This document shows positions 8,747 through 17,340 of a stretch of DNA of 64,000 nucleotides, one piece after another. Within the stretch, counting starts at the first letter, position 1. Every line of letters begins with the position of its first letter. The position numbers and the translations under genes were made by a program. The stretch is from Pseudoalteromonas rubra (lineage in GTDB: Bacteria; Pseudomonadota; Gammaproteobacteria; Enterobacterales; Alteromonadaceae): NCBI RefSeq assembly GCF_005886805.2, contig NZ_CP045430.1, positions 806,001-870,000 of the forward strand, written 5' to 3'. A model generated the notes under the pieces. The model worked only from the letters and a program-made list of their open reading frames with translations. It was not told the origin of the DNA and ran no database searches.

Positions 8747-11275
8747 ATGACAACAACCATAAAACTTTCGCCAGTTGCACTGGCACTTTTTGCGTGCTCC
8801 GCCGCAATGGCAGAACAATCAAACGAACAAAACATCGAGACCATTTCTGTACTGGGCTCTAAAGTTTCAAACCGGACAGCAACCGAGTCCACTTCACCCA
8901 TTGATATTCTGGATACCGACCAACTCAATAAAGGGGGCTTTACTGAGCTCGGGCAAAGCCTGCAAGCCATCGCACCGTCGTTTAATTTCAGCAGAACTCA
9001 GGTTTCTGATGGCTCAGACCTGTTCCGTCCAGCAACATTGAGAGGACTGCAGCCAGACCAAACCCTGGTACTGATCAATGGTAAACGTCGTCATACCCAG
9101 GCGATATTTGGCCTATCGGGCACAGTCGGTGCTGGCGCTGCGGGTACAGATATGAACTCTATCCCGATGATGGCATTAAAAAATGTCGAGATCCTAAGAG
9201 ACGGTGCCGCGGCACGTTATGGTTCTGATGCCATTGCCGGCGTGATCAACTTGTCGCTCAACGACAGTACCGGCGTGACCACGGGATTTGTTCAGGCAGG
9301 CTCTACTGGCGAAGGCGATGGTGATACCTATTCACTGGGTCTGAACCGAGGCTTTGAGCTGGGCAGCCAGGGAGGTTTTATCAATGTATCGCTGGAATAT
9401 CGTGATGCGGATGGAACCAACCGGGCCGAACGCGATACCGGGGGATCCTCCACCATTGCACCGGGCACTTTATCCGATGATGTGCGCTGGAAGCAGGGTA
9501 ATTCTGATAGTGAGTTTATCTCTGTGTTCTATAACGCTGCGTTGCCTGTGGGCGATAAAGAACTGTATTCATTTGCTGGCTTCTCAAATCGGACCGCTTT
9601 AGGAAACGGCTTTTATCGGGATTTTAACCGTGCAGAGCGCAACGTACCGCAAGTGTATCCGGACGGTTTCCTGCCGAGGATCGACAATGAAGCGCAAGAC
9701 CTGTCGTTTGCACTTGGCTTAAAAGGCGATATCAATCCAGACTGGGCATTTGATGTATCCAGCGTATACGGCGAAAACCAGTACGACTATTCGTCATCAA
9801 ACACCATTAATTCATCTTATGCGGCTGAGTACCTGGCGAATAACCCAACAGCTTCAGCGCAAGACATAGCCGACAATGCCGGACCCAGAGGCGGCTACTC
9901 TGGTGGCTTCAGATTCGACCAATGGACCACTAACCTGGATATTAGCGGCATTATTGATATCGAAGGCGGTGAGCCGGTTTACCTGTCTGTAGGTGCAGAG
10001 TACCGCAAAGAAAATTATGAAATAGTACCTGGTGAGGTGGCGTCTTATGCGTGCGGCTCATCTAACGCTGACCGCTCGTTTCCTTCAGTAATTGATACAG
10101 AAGTATTTGCCGATTGTGGCTTTCAGGCCTACCAGGGACTCAGACCGGATGCAGCCAATAAAGCAGAGCGCTCAAGTCATGCCCTGTATATTGAAGCTGA
10201 AACACTGCTCAATGAAGACTGGCTGATCAGTGCAGCACTGCGCTATGAAGATGTATCAGATTCCAACGATGATACCATCTGGAAACTGGCAACCCGCTAT
10301 GAACTCACTGAAGACCTGGCAGTGCGCGCTGCCGCATCGACCGGTTTCAGAGCCCCTTCATTACAACAGTCCGGTTATACAGCGTTTACAACAACCTTAG
10401 GTGGAGACGGCACGCTGGCAACCTCTTATACAGCAACCGCAGGCTCACCTTTCCCTGCCGCACTGGGCGTAGATGGCCTGAACCTGGAATCTTCAGACAA
10501 CTACAACCTGGGCCTGGCCTGGGACGTCAGCAGCGATCTGTCCGTTACTTTAGATTTTTATCAGATCAAGATTTACGATCGGATAAACCTGGGCAGCTTC
10601 ATTGGCGTCAACAGTGATGAGCTAGACGCCTTCCCTGCTGCCAACACGGCATTGACCGCAACGGGCGCAGTGCAGGGCAACTTTTTCTCTAACTCATTGG
10701 ATTCAACCACCAGAGGTGTTGACTTCATCGCTTCTTATTCGACGGCAATCGCCAGTGGCGAGCTGGATATCACCTTTGCTGCTAACAAGAATAAAACAGA
10801 AATCGATAAAGTGAACGCACCACAGGGGATCCCTGAAGGCATCGTCCTTGATCAACAAAGACGCTCATTCCTGACCCATGGTCAGCCAAGAGAACGCGCA
10901 ACGCTAACCTTTGATTATCAACAGGACGACTGGAATGCTCTGTTGCGCTTTAACTACTTTGGCAAAACCGAGGTCACTTACTTTGCAGGCGGACACATCG
11001 AACTGCCTGATTTTCTGTCTCCAACCAACAGCTGGCAGGAAACCAGCGTGGTTGAATCGGCTGTTCTGGTTGACGTTAACATGGGCTATCAGCTAACCGA
11101 GCAGATCAATCTCTCTGCCGGTATTGATAACCTGTTCGATGAAACACCAGATGAGCTGGGCGAAGACGAAGTACTGAACTTCATCACCAATGGTGCGATG
11201 CGCTACCCACTGCGTGCCTTGCCCTATGGCTTCGATGGCATGACGTATTACGCCAAAGTGAGCTTTAGCTTTTAA
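8747..11275 (+). CDS. TonB-dependent outer-membrane receptor
   Basis: The 842-residue product begins with a signal peptide ending SAAMA (in-frame GTG at 8744 and ATG at 8747; the ATG is preferred). A TonB-box-like ETISVLG follows at about residues 30-37. The plug domain spans about 45-165, with RPATLRGLQPDQTLVLINGKRRH and VEILRDGAAARYGSDAIAGVINL. The rest is a 22-strand-type barrel with aromatic-ended strands, a RAAASTGFRAPSLQQ segment, and a C-terminal phenylalanine (YYAKVSFSF). These features are diagnostic of energised uptake receptors. The substrate cannot be read from sequence; no siderophore or polysaccharide locus is adjacent. It follows the exported cassette by about 180 bases and appears to be its own unit with a strong hairpin behind it. 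Confidence 0.95.
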   Translation: MTTTIKLSPVALALFACSAAMAEQSNEQNIETISVLGSKVSNRTATESTSPIDILDTDQLNKGGFTELGQSLQAIAPSFNFSRTQVSDGSDLFRPATLRGLQPDQTLVLINGKRRHTQAIFGLSGTVGAGAAGTDMNSIPMMALKNVEILRDGAAARYGSDAIAGVINLSLNDSTGVTTGFVQAGSTGEGDGDTYSLGLNRGFELGSQGGFINVSLEYRDADGTNRAERDTGGSSTIAPGTLSDDVRWKQGNSDSEFISVFYNAALPVGDKELYSFAGFSNRTALGNGFYRDFNRAERNVPQVYPDGFLPRIDNEAQDLSFALGLKGDINPDWAFDVSSVYGENQYDYSSSNTINSSYAAEYLANNPTASAQDIADNAGPRGGYSGGFRFDQWTTNLDISGIIDIEGGEPVYLSVGAEYRKENYEIVPGEVASYACGSSNADRSFPSVIDTEVFADCGFQAYQGLRPDAANKAERSSHALYIEAETLLNEDWLISAALRYEDVSDSNDDTIWKLATRYELTEDLAVRAAASTGFRAPSLQQSGYTAFTTTLGGDGTLATSYTATAGSPFPAALGVDGLNLESSDNYNLGLAWDVSSDLSVTLDFYQIKIYDRINLGSFIGVNSDELDAFPAANTALTATGAVQGNFFSNSLDSTTRGVDFIASYSTAIASGELDITFAANKNKTEIDKVNAPQGIPEGIVLDQQRRSFLTHGQPRERATLTFDYQQDDWNALLRFNYFGKTEVTYFAGGHIELPDFLSPTNSWQETSVVESAVLVDVNMGYQLTEQINLSAGIDNLFDETPDELGEDEVLNFITNGAMRYPLRALPYGFDGMTYYAKVSFSF

Positions 11276-11282
11276 ACATGAA

Positions 11283-11306
11283 AAGGGGTGGTCATCACCA
11301 CCCCTT
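11283..11306 (+). terminator. Hairpin after the TonB receptor
   Basis: AAGGGGTGGT-CATC-ACCACCCCTT is a perfect 10-bp GC-rich stem seven bases after the stop codon. It lacks a T-tract on the + strand and has TTTTC after it on the - strand, so it may serve the convergent gene too. Confidence 0.7.
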
Positions 11307-11409
11307 AGTCGTTCAGCACTGATATGCAGGGGCGCGCTTTGCAGACATCGCTTATGCAGGCTAAATAATTCTGTATTTACCCATGCTTACCATCACTGAG
11401 ATGGGCTTA

Positions 11410-12273
11410 TCATCCACCAATATTGGATGAGACCCTCTGGCTCATTTGCATATCTTCCGCAAATTCACTCATACCCGGGCGCTTGTAAAACACTGTGCGG
11501 GTGTAATTTGAAATAGCCCAGATCACCCCTTCTCTGTCTACATCAATATTATAAAAGGCACCAAACTTAACTAGTTCACCCTCTTTCAATGTATACACAC
11601 TCTGCGGGCCGTCATTGCTGCCATACACACTGACAACGAGATAAACCTGACCGCTTCCTACTGCAATGTCTTTAAGTGTACACAGATTTCCGCACGCAAC
11701 TGACTGCTGCTCCCAACTTATCCCGTTAAACTTATACAGCCTGTCACTTTCAGTAATCGCCCAAATTACCCCACCCAAAGCAACATCAATTTTGGTAATG
11801 ACTTCGTTATTGATTCGGTAGTGGCCTTCGAAATTTTCCGTTGCATCATTAAATTTCTTTAAAGTACCATCCCCGTTGACACAGTAAACATGATCCACTG
11901 TGAATGAGCTCACATCTGTTGCGCCCCAGCACCCCGTCACAGGCTGCCAGTTGTTATCTTGATATCTGAATGCATTACCACTTTCTGAAATACTGAATGT
12001 CGCTCCTTCATAGTATGCATAGCCAGGATCTTCTGGCGACGTACCAAAGTGATAATGGAAGTATCCACCAGAAGCCGCCAGCGCTTTTTGTCCATAAGGC
12101 AGCGCTTGTCGCTGCCAGGCACCAAATGAGTCGTCTTTTTGCACATAAGGTATGCCCTGATGGTCAATGGCAACACGCACGGGTGAATTGGTATGTCCTT
12201 ATGCCAACACCCCTGCCGACGACAAAGTAGTGGTCGCAATGATTAAAGCCTGTGCTATGTGTTTTCTTTTCAT
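11410..12273 (-). pseudogene. Secreted tectonin-type beta-propeller protein, interrupted after the signal peptide
   Basis: A strong site (AGGAGTAAGGAA) precedes an ATG at 12273 that encodes a complete signal peptide (MKRKHIAQALIIATTTLSSA then GVLA). The next codon in the same frame is TAA (12199-12201), and the frame then stays open for 262 codons to 11410. The downstream part has tectonin-like repeats (KIDVALGGVIWAITESDRLYKF, LKDIAVGSGQVYLVVS, NIDVDREGVIWAIS), a fold found in lectin-like recognition proteins. The only start left inside is a GTG at 12180 with no good ribosome site and no export signal. A single C-to-T change in a CAA codon would explain the break. A sequencing error or stop-codon readthrough are alternatives. 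Confidence 0.8.
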
Positions 12274-12901
12274 TTCCTTACTCCTATAGGTTCAAGCAGA
12301 CTCAGGTACAAATGAAACCAAAAAGTAGCAATATATTTGCACCTACCATCTAGCCAGTATTATTTTAACAACATTTTTAACAAGTTGAGACTTTTACAAC
12401 CTTGATTTCAATCAAGAGTAAGAAGCAGTTCCCAAAATTAATACTTACATCAAGATAAGAGGCCATACTGAGAATAAAATATCTCGTGCCGCTACTATTT
12501 CGGGGGTTATGATCAGTGGTAATCAGTCAGTGATTGAGACAAATTGCATTAATCACAGATATAATAAAAATGAATAACATATTCCACCAAGCTAGTTTTT
12601 AAGCCCATTAATATCTCACATGAGAGTAAATTCCTTGACCCGGGTAAATAATGCTTAACTTCCGCTCGTTAAAAACAGCCACAATAATCGGTACAGATAA
12701 ATAGACCGAGCTCCATGGGCGTCTTTATAAAAAATAAAAAAGCAATAAATACATGCTATTAGTCAATTCAGTTTGACGCAATAAAGTACTTTTACTGCTT
12801 GTTTTTTACGCTAATTTTTGACTAATACTTATTCATTATCGACAATTATAATTTGTTATATCATAACAAAAAGATCACAACAAAAGATTTTTGCAACCTA
12901 A
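12274..12901. other. Long AT-rich intergenic region
   Basis: About 630 bases between the divergent tectonin-type gene and the propeptide-like gene hold no credible reading frame. The stretch is AT-rich with a short GC-richer island near 12480-12530. I see no tRNA-like fold or repeat array in it; regulatory sequence is likely near both ends. Confidence 0.5.
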
Positions 12902-12930
12902 TTGACACATTTGTTAACTTTAATTATATT
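12902..12930 (+). promoter_or_regulatory. Sigma-70 type promoter
   Basis: TTGACA (12902-12907) and TATATT (12925-12930) are separated by exactly 17 bases, 33 bases before the start codon at 12963. The -35 box is perfect and the -10 box matches five of six positions. It should drive the propeptide-like gene and the metalloprotease behind it. Confidence 0.75.
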
Positions 12931-12962
12931 CATTTTCCTTCCAGCCAACCGAAGAATAAAAA

Positions 12963-13685
12963 ATGAATAAACTGACTTTTTCACTTATTTTAATAGGGAT
13001 ATTTATATCATATTGGCTTTTTTCTGGATCTAACCCGGAAATTGCACAAGCCCCCACTGTGCAAAAAGATGCGTTAATAGTGAATAAAAACGAAGTTAAG
13101 GCAGATCCTCTTGTTGTTTCAAGTTCACCCAAACCCCAAATAGAAATTGCTTCAAGCACAACAAAAGAAATCACCCAGGACGTGGAGCGAACACCGCTGG
13201 ATATTGGAGAAATAGCATCAATCTCTGATGAAGCCAAAGCAGTATTAATAGAAGCAGGCGTGCTGGTAAAAGATATTAGTGAAGAAGCCTATGTCGAATT
13301 CAACCTGGCAGCCATGCAGCAATTGGAAGTTGGAGATACCTTTGATTTAACCATTCCACAGACCACCGAAATGCATCGCGCAGAAGTCACTCAGGTAGAT
13401 GTATTTCCAAACGGTGACAAAAGTGTTTTTGCAAAAGTAACTGGCTCAGGTAATCGCTTCCATAACTCAGTGATGACAGTGGGCAATGATGCCATTTACG
13501 GACAATTCACAGTCCCTTCTGGCAATTATGTATTTGAATCACATGGCAAACATGGCTGGATAGCCGCAAAACGCGATCTATATAAGAATCATGTGGAGCA
13601 CACGCCTCAAGAGCGTGCGCCTGCAGAAGGGGCTAAAGATCTCTTTTCCCCGCCTATCAACACTCAAACAACAAGTAAGAAGTAA
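12963..13685 (+). CDS. Membrane-anchored propeptide-like partner of metalloprotease
   Basis: The 240-residue product has one N-terminal hydrophobic segment (residues about 4-20, LTFSLILIGIFISYWLF) without an obvious cleavage site, then a low-complexity linker and a globular part from about 80 to 220. The segment AIYGQFTVPSGNYVFESHGKHGWIA resembles the propeptide region that precedes the catalytic domain in secreted reprolysin-like zinc metalloproteases of marine bacteria. The next gene, 11 bases on, encodes exactly such a catalytic domain without a prodomain. I infer that this protein is a separately encoded, membrane-held chaperone or inhibitor of that protease. The family resemblance is from memory of such proteins and is moderate. 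Confidence 0.6.
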   Translation: MNKLTFSLILIGIFISYWLFSGSNPEIAQAPTVQKDALIVNKNEVKADPLVVSSSPKPQIEIASSTTKEITQDVERTPLDIGEIASISDEAKAVLIEAGVLVKDISEEAYVEFNLAAMQQLEVGDTFDLTIPQTTEMHRAEVTQVDVFPNGDKSVFAKVTGSGNRFHNSVMTVGNDAIYGQFTVPSGNYVFESHGKHGWIAAKRDLYKNHVEHTPQERAPAEGAKDLFSPPINTQTTSKK

Positions 13686-13696
13686 GGAAAATCAAT

Positions 13697-14431
13697 ATGA
13701 AAAAAGCAATCTTAGCGACGGCGCTCACCTTGGCCTCAGGTTTAACTCAGGCCAACACAATCGATATTGCTATTCTGTATAGTGATGAAGCAGCTGCCAA
13801 TACATCGAACATCCAAACGAAAATTAACCAGCTGATCTCTTTTTCAAATCAGGTTTATAGCCAAAACGAAATTGACTTAAGACTTAACCTGGTTGCTTCA
13901 GCTTCTATCGGCAGTGCGCAGGTAACCGCTGACGAAAACTGGTTAAATGCACTGACGGACAGCGCATCCATTGCACAATATCGTGATGCAAATAATGCTG
14001 ACATGGTTGCATTACTGGGTGTTGGTTCATCTGCAGGCAGCAACCTAATTAGCTGTGGTATCGCCTGGGTTGGTCAGGGCAGCAATGGTAATTTGTACTC
14101 GTCTCAGGTCAATAAGATGTACTCCATTACTGCTGTAGACTGCGGTGCAACTACCTTTGTGCATGAGTTAGGACACAATCAGGGTTTAACGCATGCTCGC
14201 AGGCAGGGTGACACATCTGGTGGTGTATACAACGATGGCATGGGACATGGTGTATATAATGTATTTACCAGCATCATGGCGTATCCACATGTCTTTGGTA
14301 GCGCAACTCAGTATGACTACTTCTCAAACCCTAACTGGACAGCGAACGGCTATCCTTTCGGTGTTGTAGGCGAGTCGTACGCCTGGAAAACAGTGAATGC
14401 AACAAAAGACGACATTGCCAACATGAAATAG
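13697..14431 (+). CDS. Secreted zinc metalloprotease, metzincin type
   Basis: After a good AAGGAAA site the 244-residue product begins with a signal peptide (MKKAILATALTLASGLTQA). The zinc motif HELGHNQGLTH runs from His156 to His166, with Glu157 as general base, and the Met-turn is SIMAYPH with Met194. This defines a metzincin of the M12B/reprolysin-like group. The mature part is only about 225 residues, hardly more than a catalytic domain, and it carries no prodomain, PKD or C-terminal sorting module. The gene before it probably supplies the prodomain function. Substrates are unknown. A strong terminator follows. Confidence 0.9.
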   Translation: MKKAILATALTLASGLTQANTIDIAILYSDEAAANTSNIQTKINQLISFSNQVYSQNEIDLRLNLVASASIGSAQVTADENWLNALTDSASIAQYRDANNADMVALLGVGSSAGSNLISCGIAWVGQGSNGNLYSSQVNKMYSITAVDCGATTFVHELGHNQGLTHARRQGDTSGGVYNDGMGHGVYNVFTSIMAYPHVFGSATQYDYFSNPNWTANGYPFGVVGESYAWKTVNATKDDIANMK

Positions 14432-14466
14432 CAAACAGCCTGCACTATTATCAGGCAAATGAAACG

Positions 14467-14498
14467 AGAGTGCTCGGCGAGCGCTCTTTTTGTTTTTT
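14467..14498 (+). terminator. Strong intrinsic terminator after the metalloprotease
   Basis: AGAGTGCTC-GGC-GAGCGCTCT is a 9-bp stem with one G-T pair, followed by TTTTTGTTTTTT. Confidence 0.9.
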
Positions 14499-14574
14499 GG
14501 TTGAAATGCGGGTACAGGCTAACAAGCTATTGCCAGAGATCAACAGGGCTCGTATCTATACGTGATGAAACCGT

Positions 14575-14826
14575 TTAATATGACAGAGCAAATATAGTGA
14601 AAGACCGTCGAGCATCAACTGGTTCATTTAGATACTCAACGAAGACATCGACCTCTTTGCGAATAAAGCAGGTGGCAGTAAAGGCCGACTCTGAGAAGGC
14701 TAGTTTAAGTCCACATATTACCAAATAAAGCCACGCTGGCGGACTGCATGGCTTACGTTGGCGCAACTCCATCTGAGCCAGAATGAACACTCCGAACTCA
14801 CTCGTATCAAACCACGCATTGAGCAT
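14575..14826 (-). CDS. Small hypothetical protein, uncertain
   Basis: The 83-codon frame has a well-placed AGGAG six bases before its ATG. The product begins MLNAWFDTSEFGVFILAQM, has a moderately hydrophobic middle (PPAWLYLVICGLKLAF) and ends VDARRSFTIFALSY. I recognise no family. The ribosome site and a protein-like composition favour a real gene; the short length and lack of an assigned family argue for caution. It stands alone between two terminator-bounded + strand units. Confidence 0.4.
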   Translation of the reverse strand: MLNAWFDTSEFGVFILAQMELRQRKPCSPPAWLYLVICGLKLAFSESAFTATCFIRKEVDVFVEYLNEPVDARRSFTIFALSY

Positions 14827-15234
14827 GCCCCACTCCTTTTACTTTCTTCACATCGTCGGATCTTACAAAGCCGCACTTTCTTACTTGTGCCTGATGTCAC
14901 AGTAGCCTTTGAACAGGATATGCATATAACAAAATAGAATAAGCTTATTCAGTTGTTCACTATTTGCGTACAAGCTATCAAGTAATTAATCAAGATAGCA
15001 AAATAAACTGCCTCTCATCGGCACTTATTTGCTTATAAAACAGTCGTCACAAAAATATAAAACCAACTATCCTCAACAAAAAACAATTCCACTTTGCAAA
15101 ATAAAAACAACCATTGAAATAAAAAAGAAATTCAACGTTAATAAAAATAAAATTGACAATTTACCAGCCTAAATATCAAATGTATCTCGATTCTAATGAA
15201 TCACCTTAAATTAAACCTTGAAAGGATTATAAAG
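14827..15234. other. AT-rich intergenic region with promoter candidate
   Basis: This stretch of about 400 bases is strongly AT-rich and has no convincing reading frame. The only structure I can point to is a perfect TTGACA at 15153-15158 with TATCAA at 15174-15179 (15-base spacing) upstream of the dermatopontin-like gene; the spacing is short, so this is a weak promoter call. Confidence 0.4.
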
Positions 15235-16032
15235 ATGAAAGTTAGTTCTATTGGAAAAATTGCAACCCTGTTTTTATCTTTCACTACTTTAAGCGCGTTT
15301 GCTGCACAAGACGCTGCAAATTATATGGAATATAACCTGGGAGACAGCATCTACAGAATTCCTGCGTCACAGGCTAAAAATGTAGATGAGATTATCGAGT
15401 TAATCGATAGCCAAAACGACGTATCTGAATATGGCGTTGTTTCATTAAAAGCTGATGTTCCCAATGCTGCGCTGTCAACATCTGACTTCACAATGCAAGC
15501 TGGCGGTACGTTACGCCTGTACAGCACGTTCAACGCTGGTTACCTGAACGATTTCGACGCTGTACTTTCTTATACTTGCCCAAACAATATGTTCATCAAG
15601 TCAGTTTCAAGCTACCACGATAACCGCCGCGAAGACCGTCGCTTCAACATTGAATGTGGTAAGTACACGACTTCTGCCGGTGCTCGCCTGTATCGCAAAT
15701 CTCTAAGCTGGACTGGCTATGTAAATTCATATGACCAGGCTTTCAACTACACCTGTCCTGCTGGTAAGTTCCTGGTAGGTATGTACAGCGTGCACAGCAA
15801 CAGACACGAAGACCGTGTATTCAAATTTGCCTGTGCTGCTATGGCTGAATCTTCAGCAAGCGGTTTCGCTCTGAGTGCAGAGACTTGCTCAACAGTTGGT
15901 CCAACTAACTTCGACCAACCATGGCACCTTGGTTCAAACGGCGCGTTAGTTGGTATGTCAAGCCGCCACAGTAACTCTCACGAAGATCGTGAAACATCAG
16001 TGTCTTTCTGTACTTCAGTATCTGACTGGTAA
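15235..16032 (+). CDS. Secreted dermatopontin-like repeat protein
   Basis: The ATG at 15235 is preferred to the one at 15196 because AAAGGA lies 8 bases before it and the product then begins with a signal peptide (MKVSSIGKIATLFLSFTTLSAFA). The 265-residue protein carries three copies of the dermatopontin signature S-x-H-x-N-x-x-EDR: SYHDNRREDRRFNIEC, SVHSNRHEDRVFKFAC and SRHSNSHEDRETSVSFC, each with a preceding YTCP or equivalent cysteine that can form a disulfide. Dermatopontin is best known as an animal extracellular-matrix protein that binds glycans and collagen, so binding to eukaryotic or marine polysaccharide surfaces is a reasonable inference. The gene is single, with a terminator behind it. 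Confidence 0.75.
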   Translation: MKVSSIGKIATLFLSFTTLSAFAAQDAANYMEYNLGDSIYRIPASQAKNVDEIIELIDSQNDVSEYGVVSLKADVPNAALSTSDFTMQAGGTLRLYSTFNAGYLNDFDAVLSYTCPNNMFIKSVSSYHDNRREDRRFNIECGKYTTSAGARLYRKSLSWTGYVNSYDQAFNYTCPAGKFLVGMYSVHSNRHEDRVFKFACAAMAESSASGFALSAETCSTVGPTNFDQPWHLGSNGALVGMSSRHSNSHEDRETSVSFCTSVSDW

Positions 16033-16046
16033 TATCCGTCACTTTC

Positions 16047-16075
16047 GCAGGCATTAAGTAGTAGCCTGCTTTTTA
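16047..16075 (+). terminator. Intrinsic terminator after the dermatopontin-like gene
   Basis: GCAGGC (16047-16052) pairs with GCCTGC (16064-16069) across an 11-base loop and is followed by TTTTTATT. Confidence 0.8.
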
Positions 16076-16109
16076 TTATAATTTTAAAAAATCAAGATAT
16101 ATTAAATAG

Positions 16110-16196
16110 AAAACCTAAAATAAAAAACACACAAAACCAAACCCATTAAAACATAAAAACCAAAATCATTAAAATACAAAAACACCAAAAATCACA
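16110..16196. other. G-free A/C-rich tract of 87 bases
   Basis: No G occurs on the + strand over this whole stretch, which consists of A-runs broken by AC and ACC units. It lies downstream of the dermatopontin gene terminator and downstream of the leftward small membrane gene. Unstructured C-over-G RNA of this kind resembles a Rho loading site. Confidence 0.6.
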
Positions 16197-16241
16197 GTCC
16201 TATAAAACCGAAATTTAATGGACATATTATCCTCATTATTC

Positions 16242-16442
16242 TCAGACATAGGGCCAATAAGGGTAAACAAAACATGATGCCGCTACCAGCGCCCAAATCA
16301 ACATAGTTAACCAGTACATATAAGGTTGCTCTTCTCGTGCATAGGGATGCCAGAGATAAGCCACCCCCCTTATCAGGTCATAAAGCAGCCACAACAATAA
16401 TCCAAAACCGAGCCAATAGCTCCAGGGCAAACTCATCAACAT
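16242..16442 (-). CDS. Small inner-membrane protein, two segments
   Basis: The ATG at 16442 (GTG possible at 16445) follows an AGGA site. The product has about 66 residues and two hydrophobic segments (SYWLGFGLLLWLLYDLI and WLTMLIWALVAASCFVY) joined by a polar loop HPYAREEQPYM. I recognise no family. It is divergent from the TetR-type gene and its promoter region contains two copies of the putative TetR operator, one of them between its -10 box and its start codon. It is therefore a likely member of that regulon, perhaps a membrane stress or lipid-related protein. Confidence 0.65.
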   Translation of the reverse strand: MLMSLPWSYWLGFGLLLWLLYDLIRGVAYLWHPYAREEQPYMYWLTMLIWALVAASCFVYPYWPYV

Positions 16443-16460
16443 CACATGTTTCCTAAACAG

Positions 16461-16483
16461 TTAATTTTCAATATGACAATTTA
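16461..16483. promoter_or_regulatory. Operator copy A of the TetR-type regulator
   Basis: TTAATTTTCA-ATA-TGACAATTTA is a nearly palindromic 23-base element, 10+3+10, matching copies at 16504 and 17341. It lies between the leftward promoter and the start of the small membrane protein gene. Confidence 0.7.
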
Positions 16484-16485
16484 CA

Positions 16486-16514
16486 ACATAACTTACCCCG
16501 CTGTTAATTGTCAA
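16486..16514 (-). promoter_or_regulatory. Leftward promoter of the small membrane protein
   Basis: On the - strand TTGACA (+ coordinates 16509-16514) and TTATGT (16486-16491) are 17 bases apart. The -35 box lies inside operator copy B, so a bound regulator would block it. Confidence 0.6.
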
Positions 16515-16526
16515 CATGACAATTAA
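16504..16526. promoter_or_regulatory. Operator copy B, perfect palindrome
   Basis: TTAATTGTCA-ACA-TGACAATTAA is a perfect 10+3+10 inverted repeat centred between two divergent promoters. It overlaps the -35 boxes of both. This is the classical arrangement for an autorepressing TetR-family protein. Confidence 0.8.
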
Positions 16527-16544
16527 CGGAGGGGTTGGTATAGT
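16516..16544 (+). promoter_or_regulatory. Rightward promoter of the TetR-type gene
   Basis: ATGACA (16516-16521) and TATAGT (16539-16544) are 17 bases apart, 27 bases before the start codon at 16572. The -35 box lies in operator copy B. Confidence 0.65.
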
Positions 16545-16571
16545 GGCCGAAATAACGAATGAGGAGAAAGC

Positions 16572-17150
16572 ATGGCCAGACCAAGCATGGCTGCGCAGCG
16601 TAAAGAAGAAATACTGGATGCGCTCGAAACCTGTATTTTACAATATGGGATCCAGGCGACATCACTCGAAAATATCGCCGAGGCGGCAGGAGTGAAACGC
16701 ACCATTTTACGCCACTACATTGGCAACCGTGATGATATTATATGCGCACTGAGTACCCGATTACGCTCCCGGTACTCGCAGCAATGGCAGCAACTGTTAT
16801 GCTGGCTACCTTCAAAAAACAAAACGGAATCCATTATAGACGCTCTGTTTACTGTAGGCTCTAGCGAGCGGGTCAATGCAACAATTATAGGAGAGGCGAT
16901 ATTCTCAGAAGCAAAACGCCTGCCGCCCGTTAAGCGAGACCAGGAAGCCATCATGGATGAATTCATCACGATTATCTGCGAGGTTTTGCGCGATGAATAC
17001 AAACACGCAAGTGACGATAAAATTGAGTTGGTTGCGCATGGAATCTATGCCAACTATCTGCTATCCGAGTCTTTTTTGCCTCTTACTCTGGTCGATCAGG
17101 TCTACAAACTGAAAGCGACTTCTAAACTACTTTGCACAACACTCACATAA
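16572..17150 (+). CDS. TetR/AcrR-family transcriptional repressor
   Basis: The 192-residue product follows a strong GAGGAGAAA site. The N-terminal helix-turn-helix is typical of the family: RKEEILDALETCILQYGIQATSLENIAEAAGVKRTILRHYIGNRDDI (given here in parts: EEILDALE, TSLENIAEAAGVKR, LRHYIGNRDDI). The C-terminal ligand domain is not assignable to a known effector. Three copies of one palindrome surround this locus, at 16461, 16504 and 17341, and the best copy overlaps its own -35 box, so autorepression is likely. The predicted regulon is the small membrane protein to the left, this gene, and the GyrI-like/fatty-acid-hydroxylase pair to the right. Confidence 0.9.
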   Translation: MARPSMAAQRKEEILDALETCILQYGIQATSLENIAEAAGVKRTILRHYIGNRDDIICALSTRLRSRYSQQWQQLLCWLPSKNKTESIIDALFTVGSSERVNATIIGEAIFSEAKRLPPVKRDQEAIMDEFITIICEVLRDEYKHASDDKIELVAHGIYANYLLSESFLPLTLVDQVYKLKATSKLLCTTLT

Positions 17151-17340
17151 CTGTGCCAAATTGCAGTGACACACAATCCATTTCAAGGGTTATACCTGCA
17201 ACAAACTTGTCTCTGAAACAAATCAAACCTAACTAATTTACCGAGCAGTGATTTGCATACTCTTATCAGGTGATCATTGAAATTTCCAGGGTGCAGCATT
17301 GGAGGTTAATATGTTTCGGCCGGCACATCACAAACAAGAG

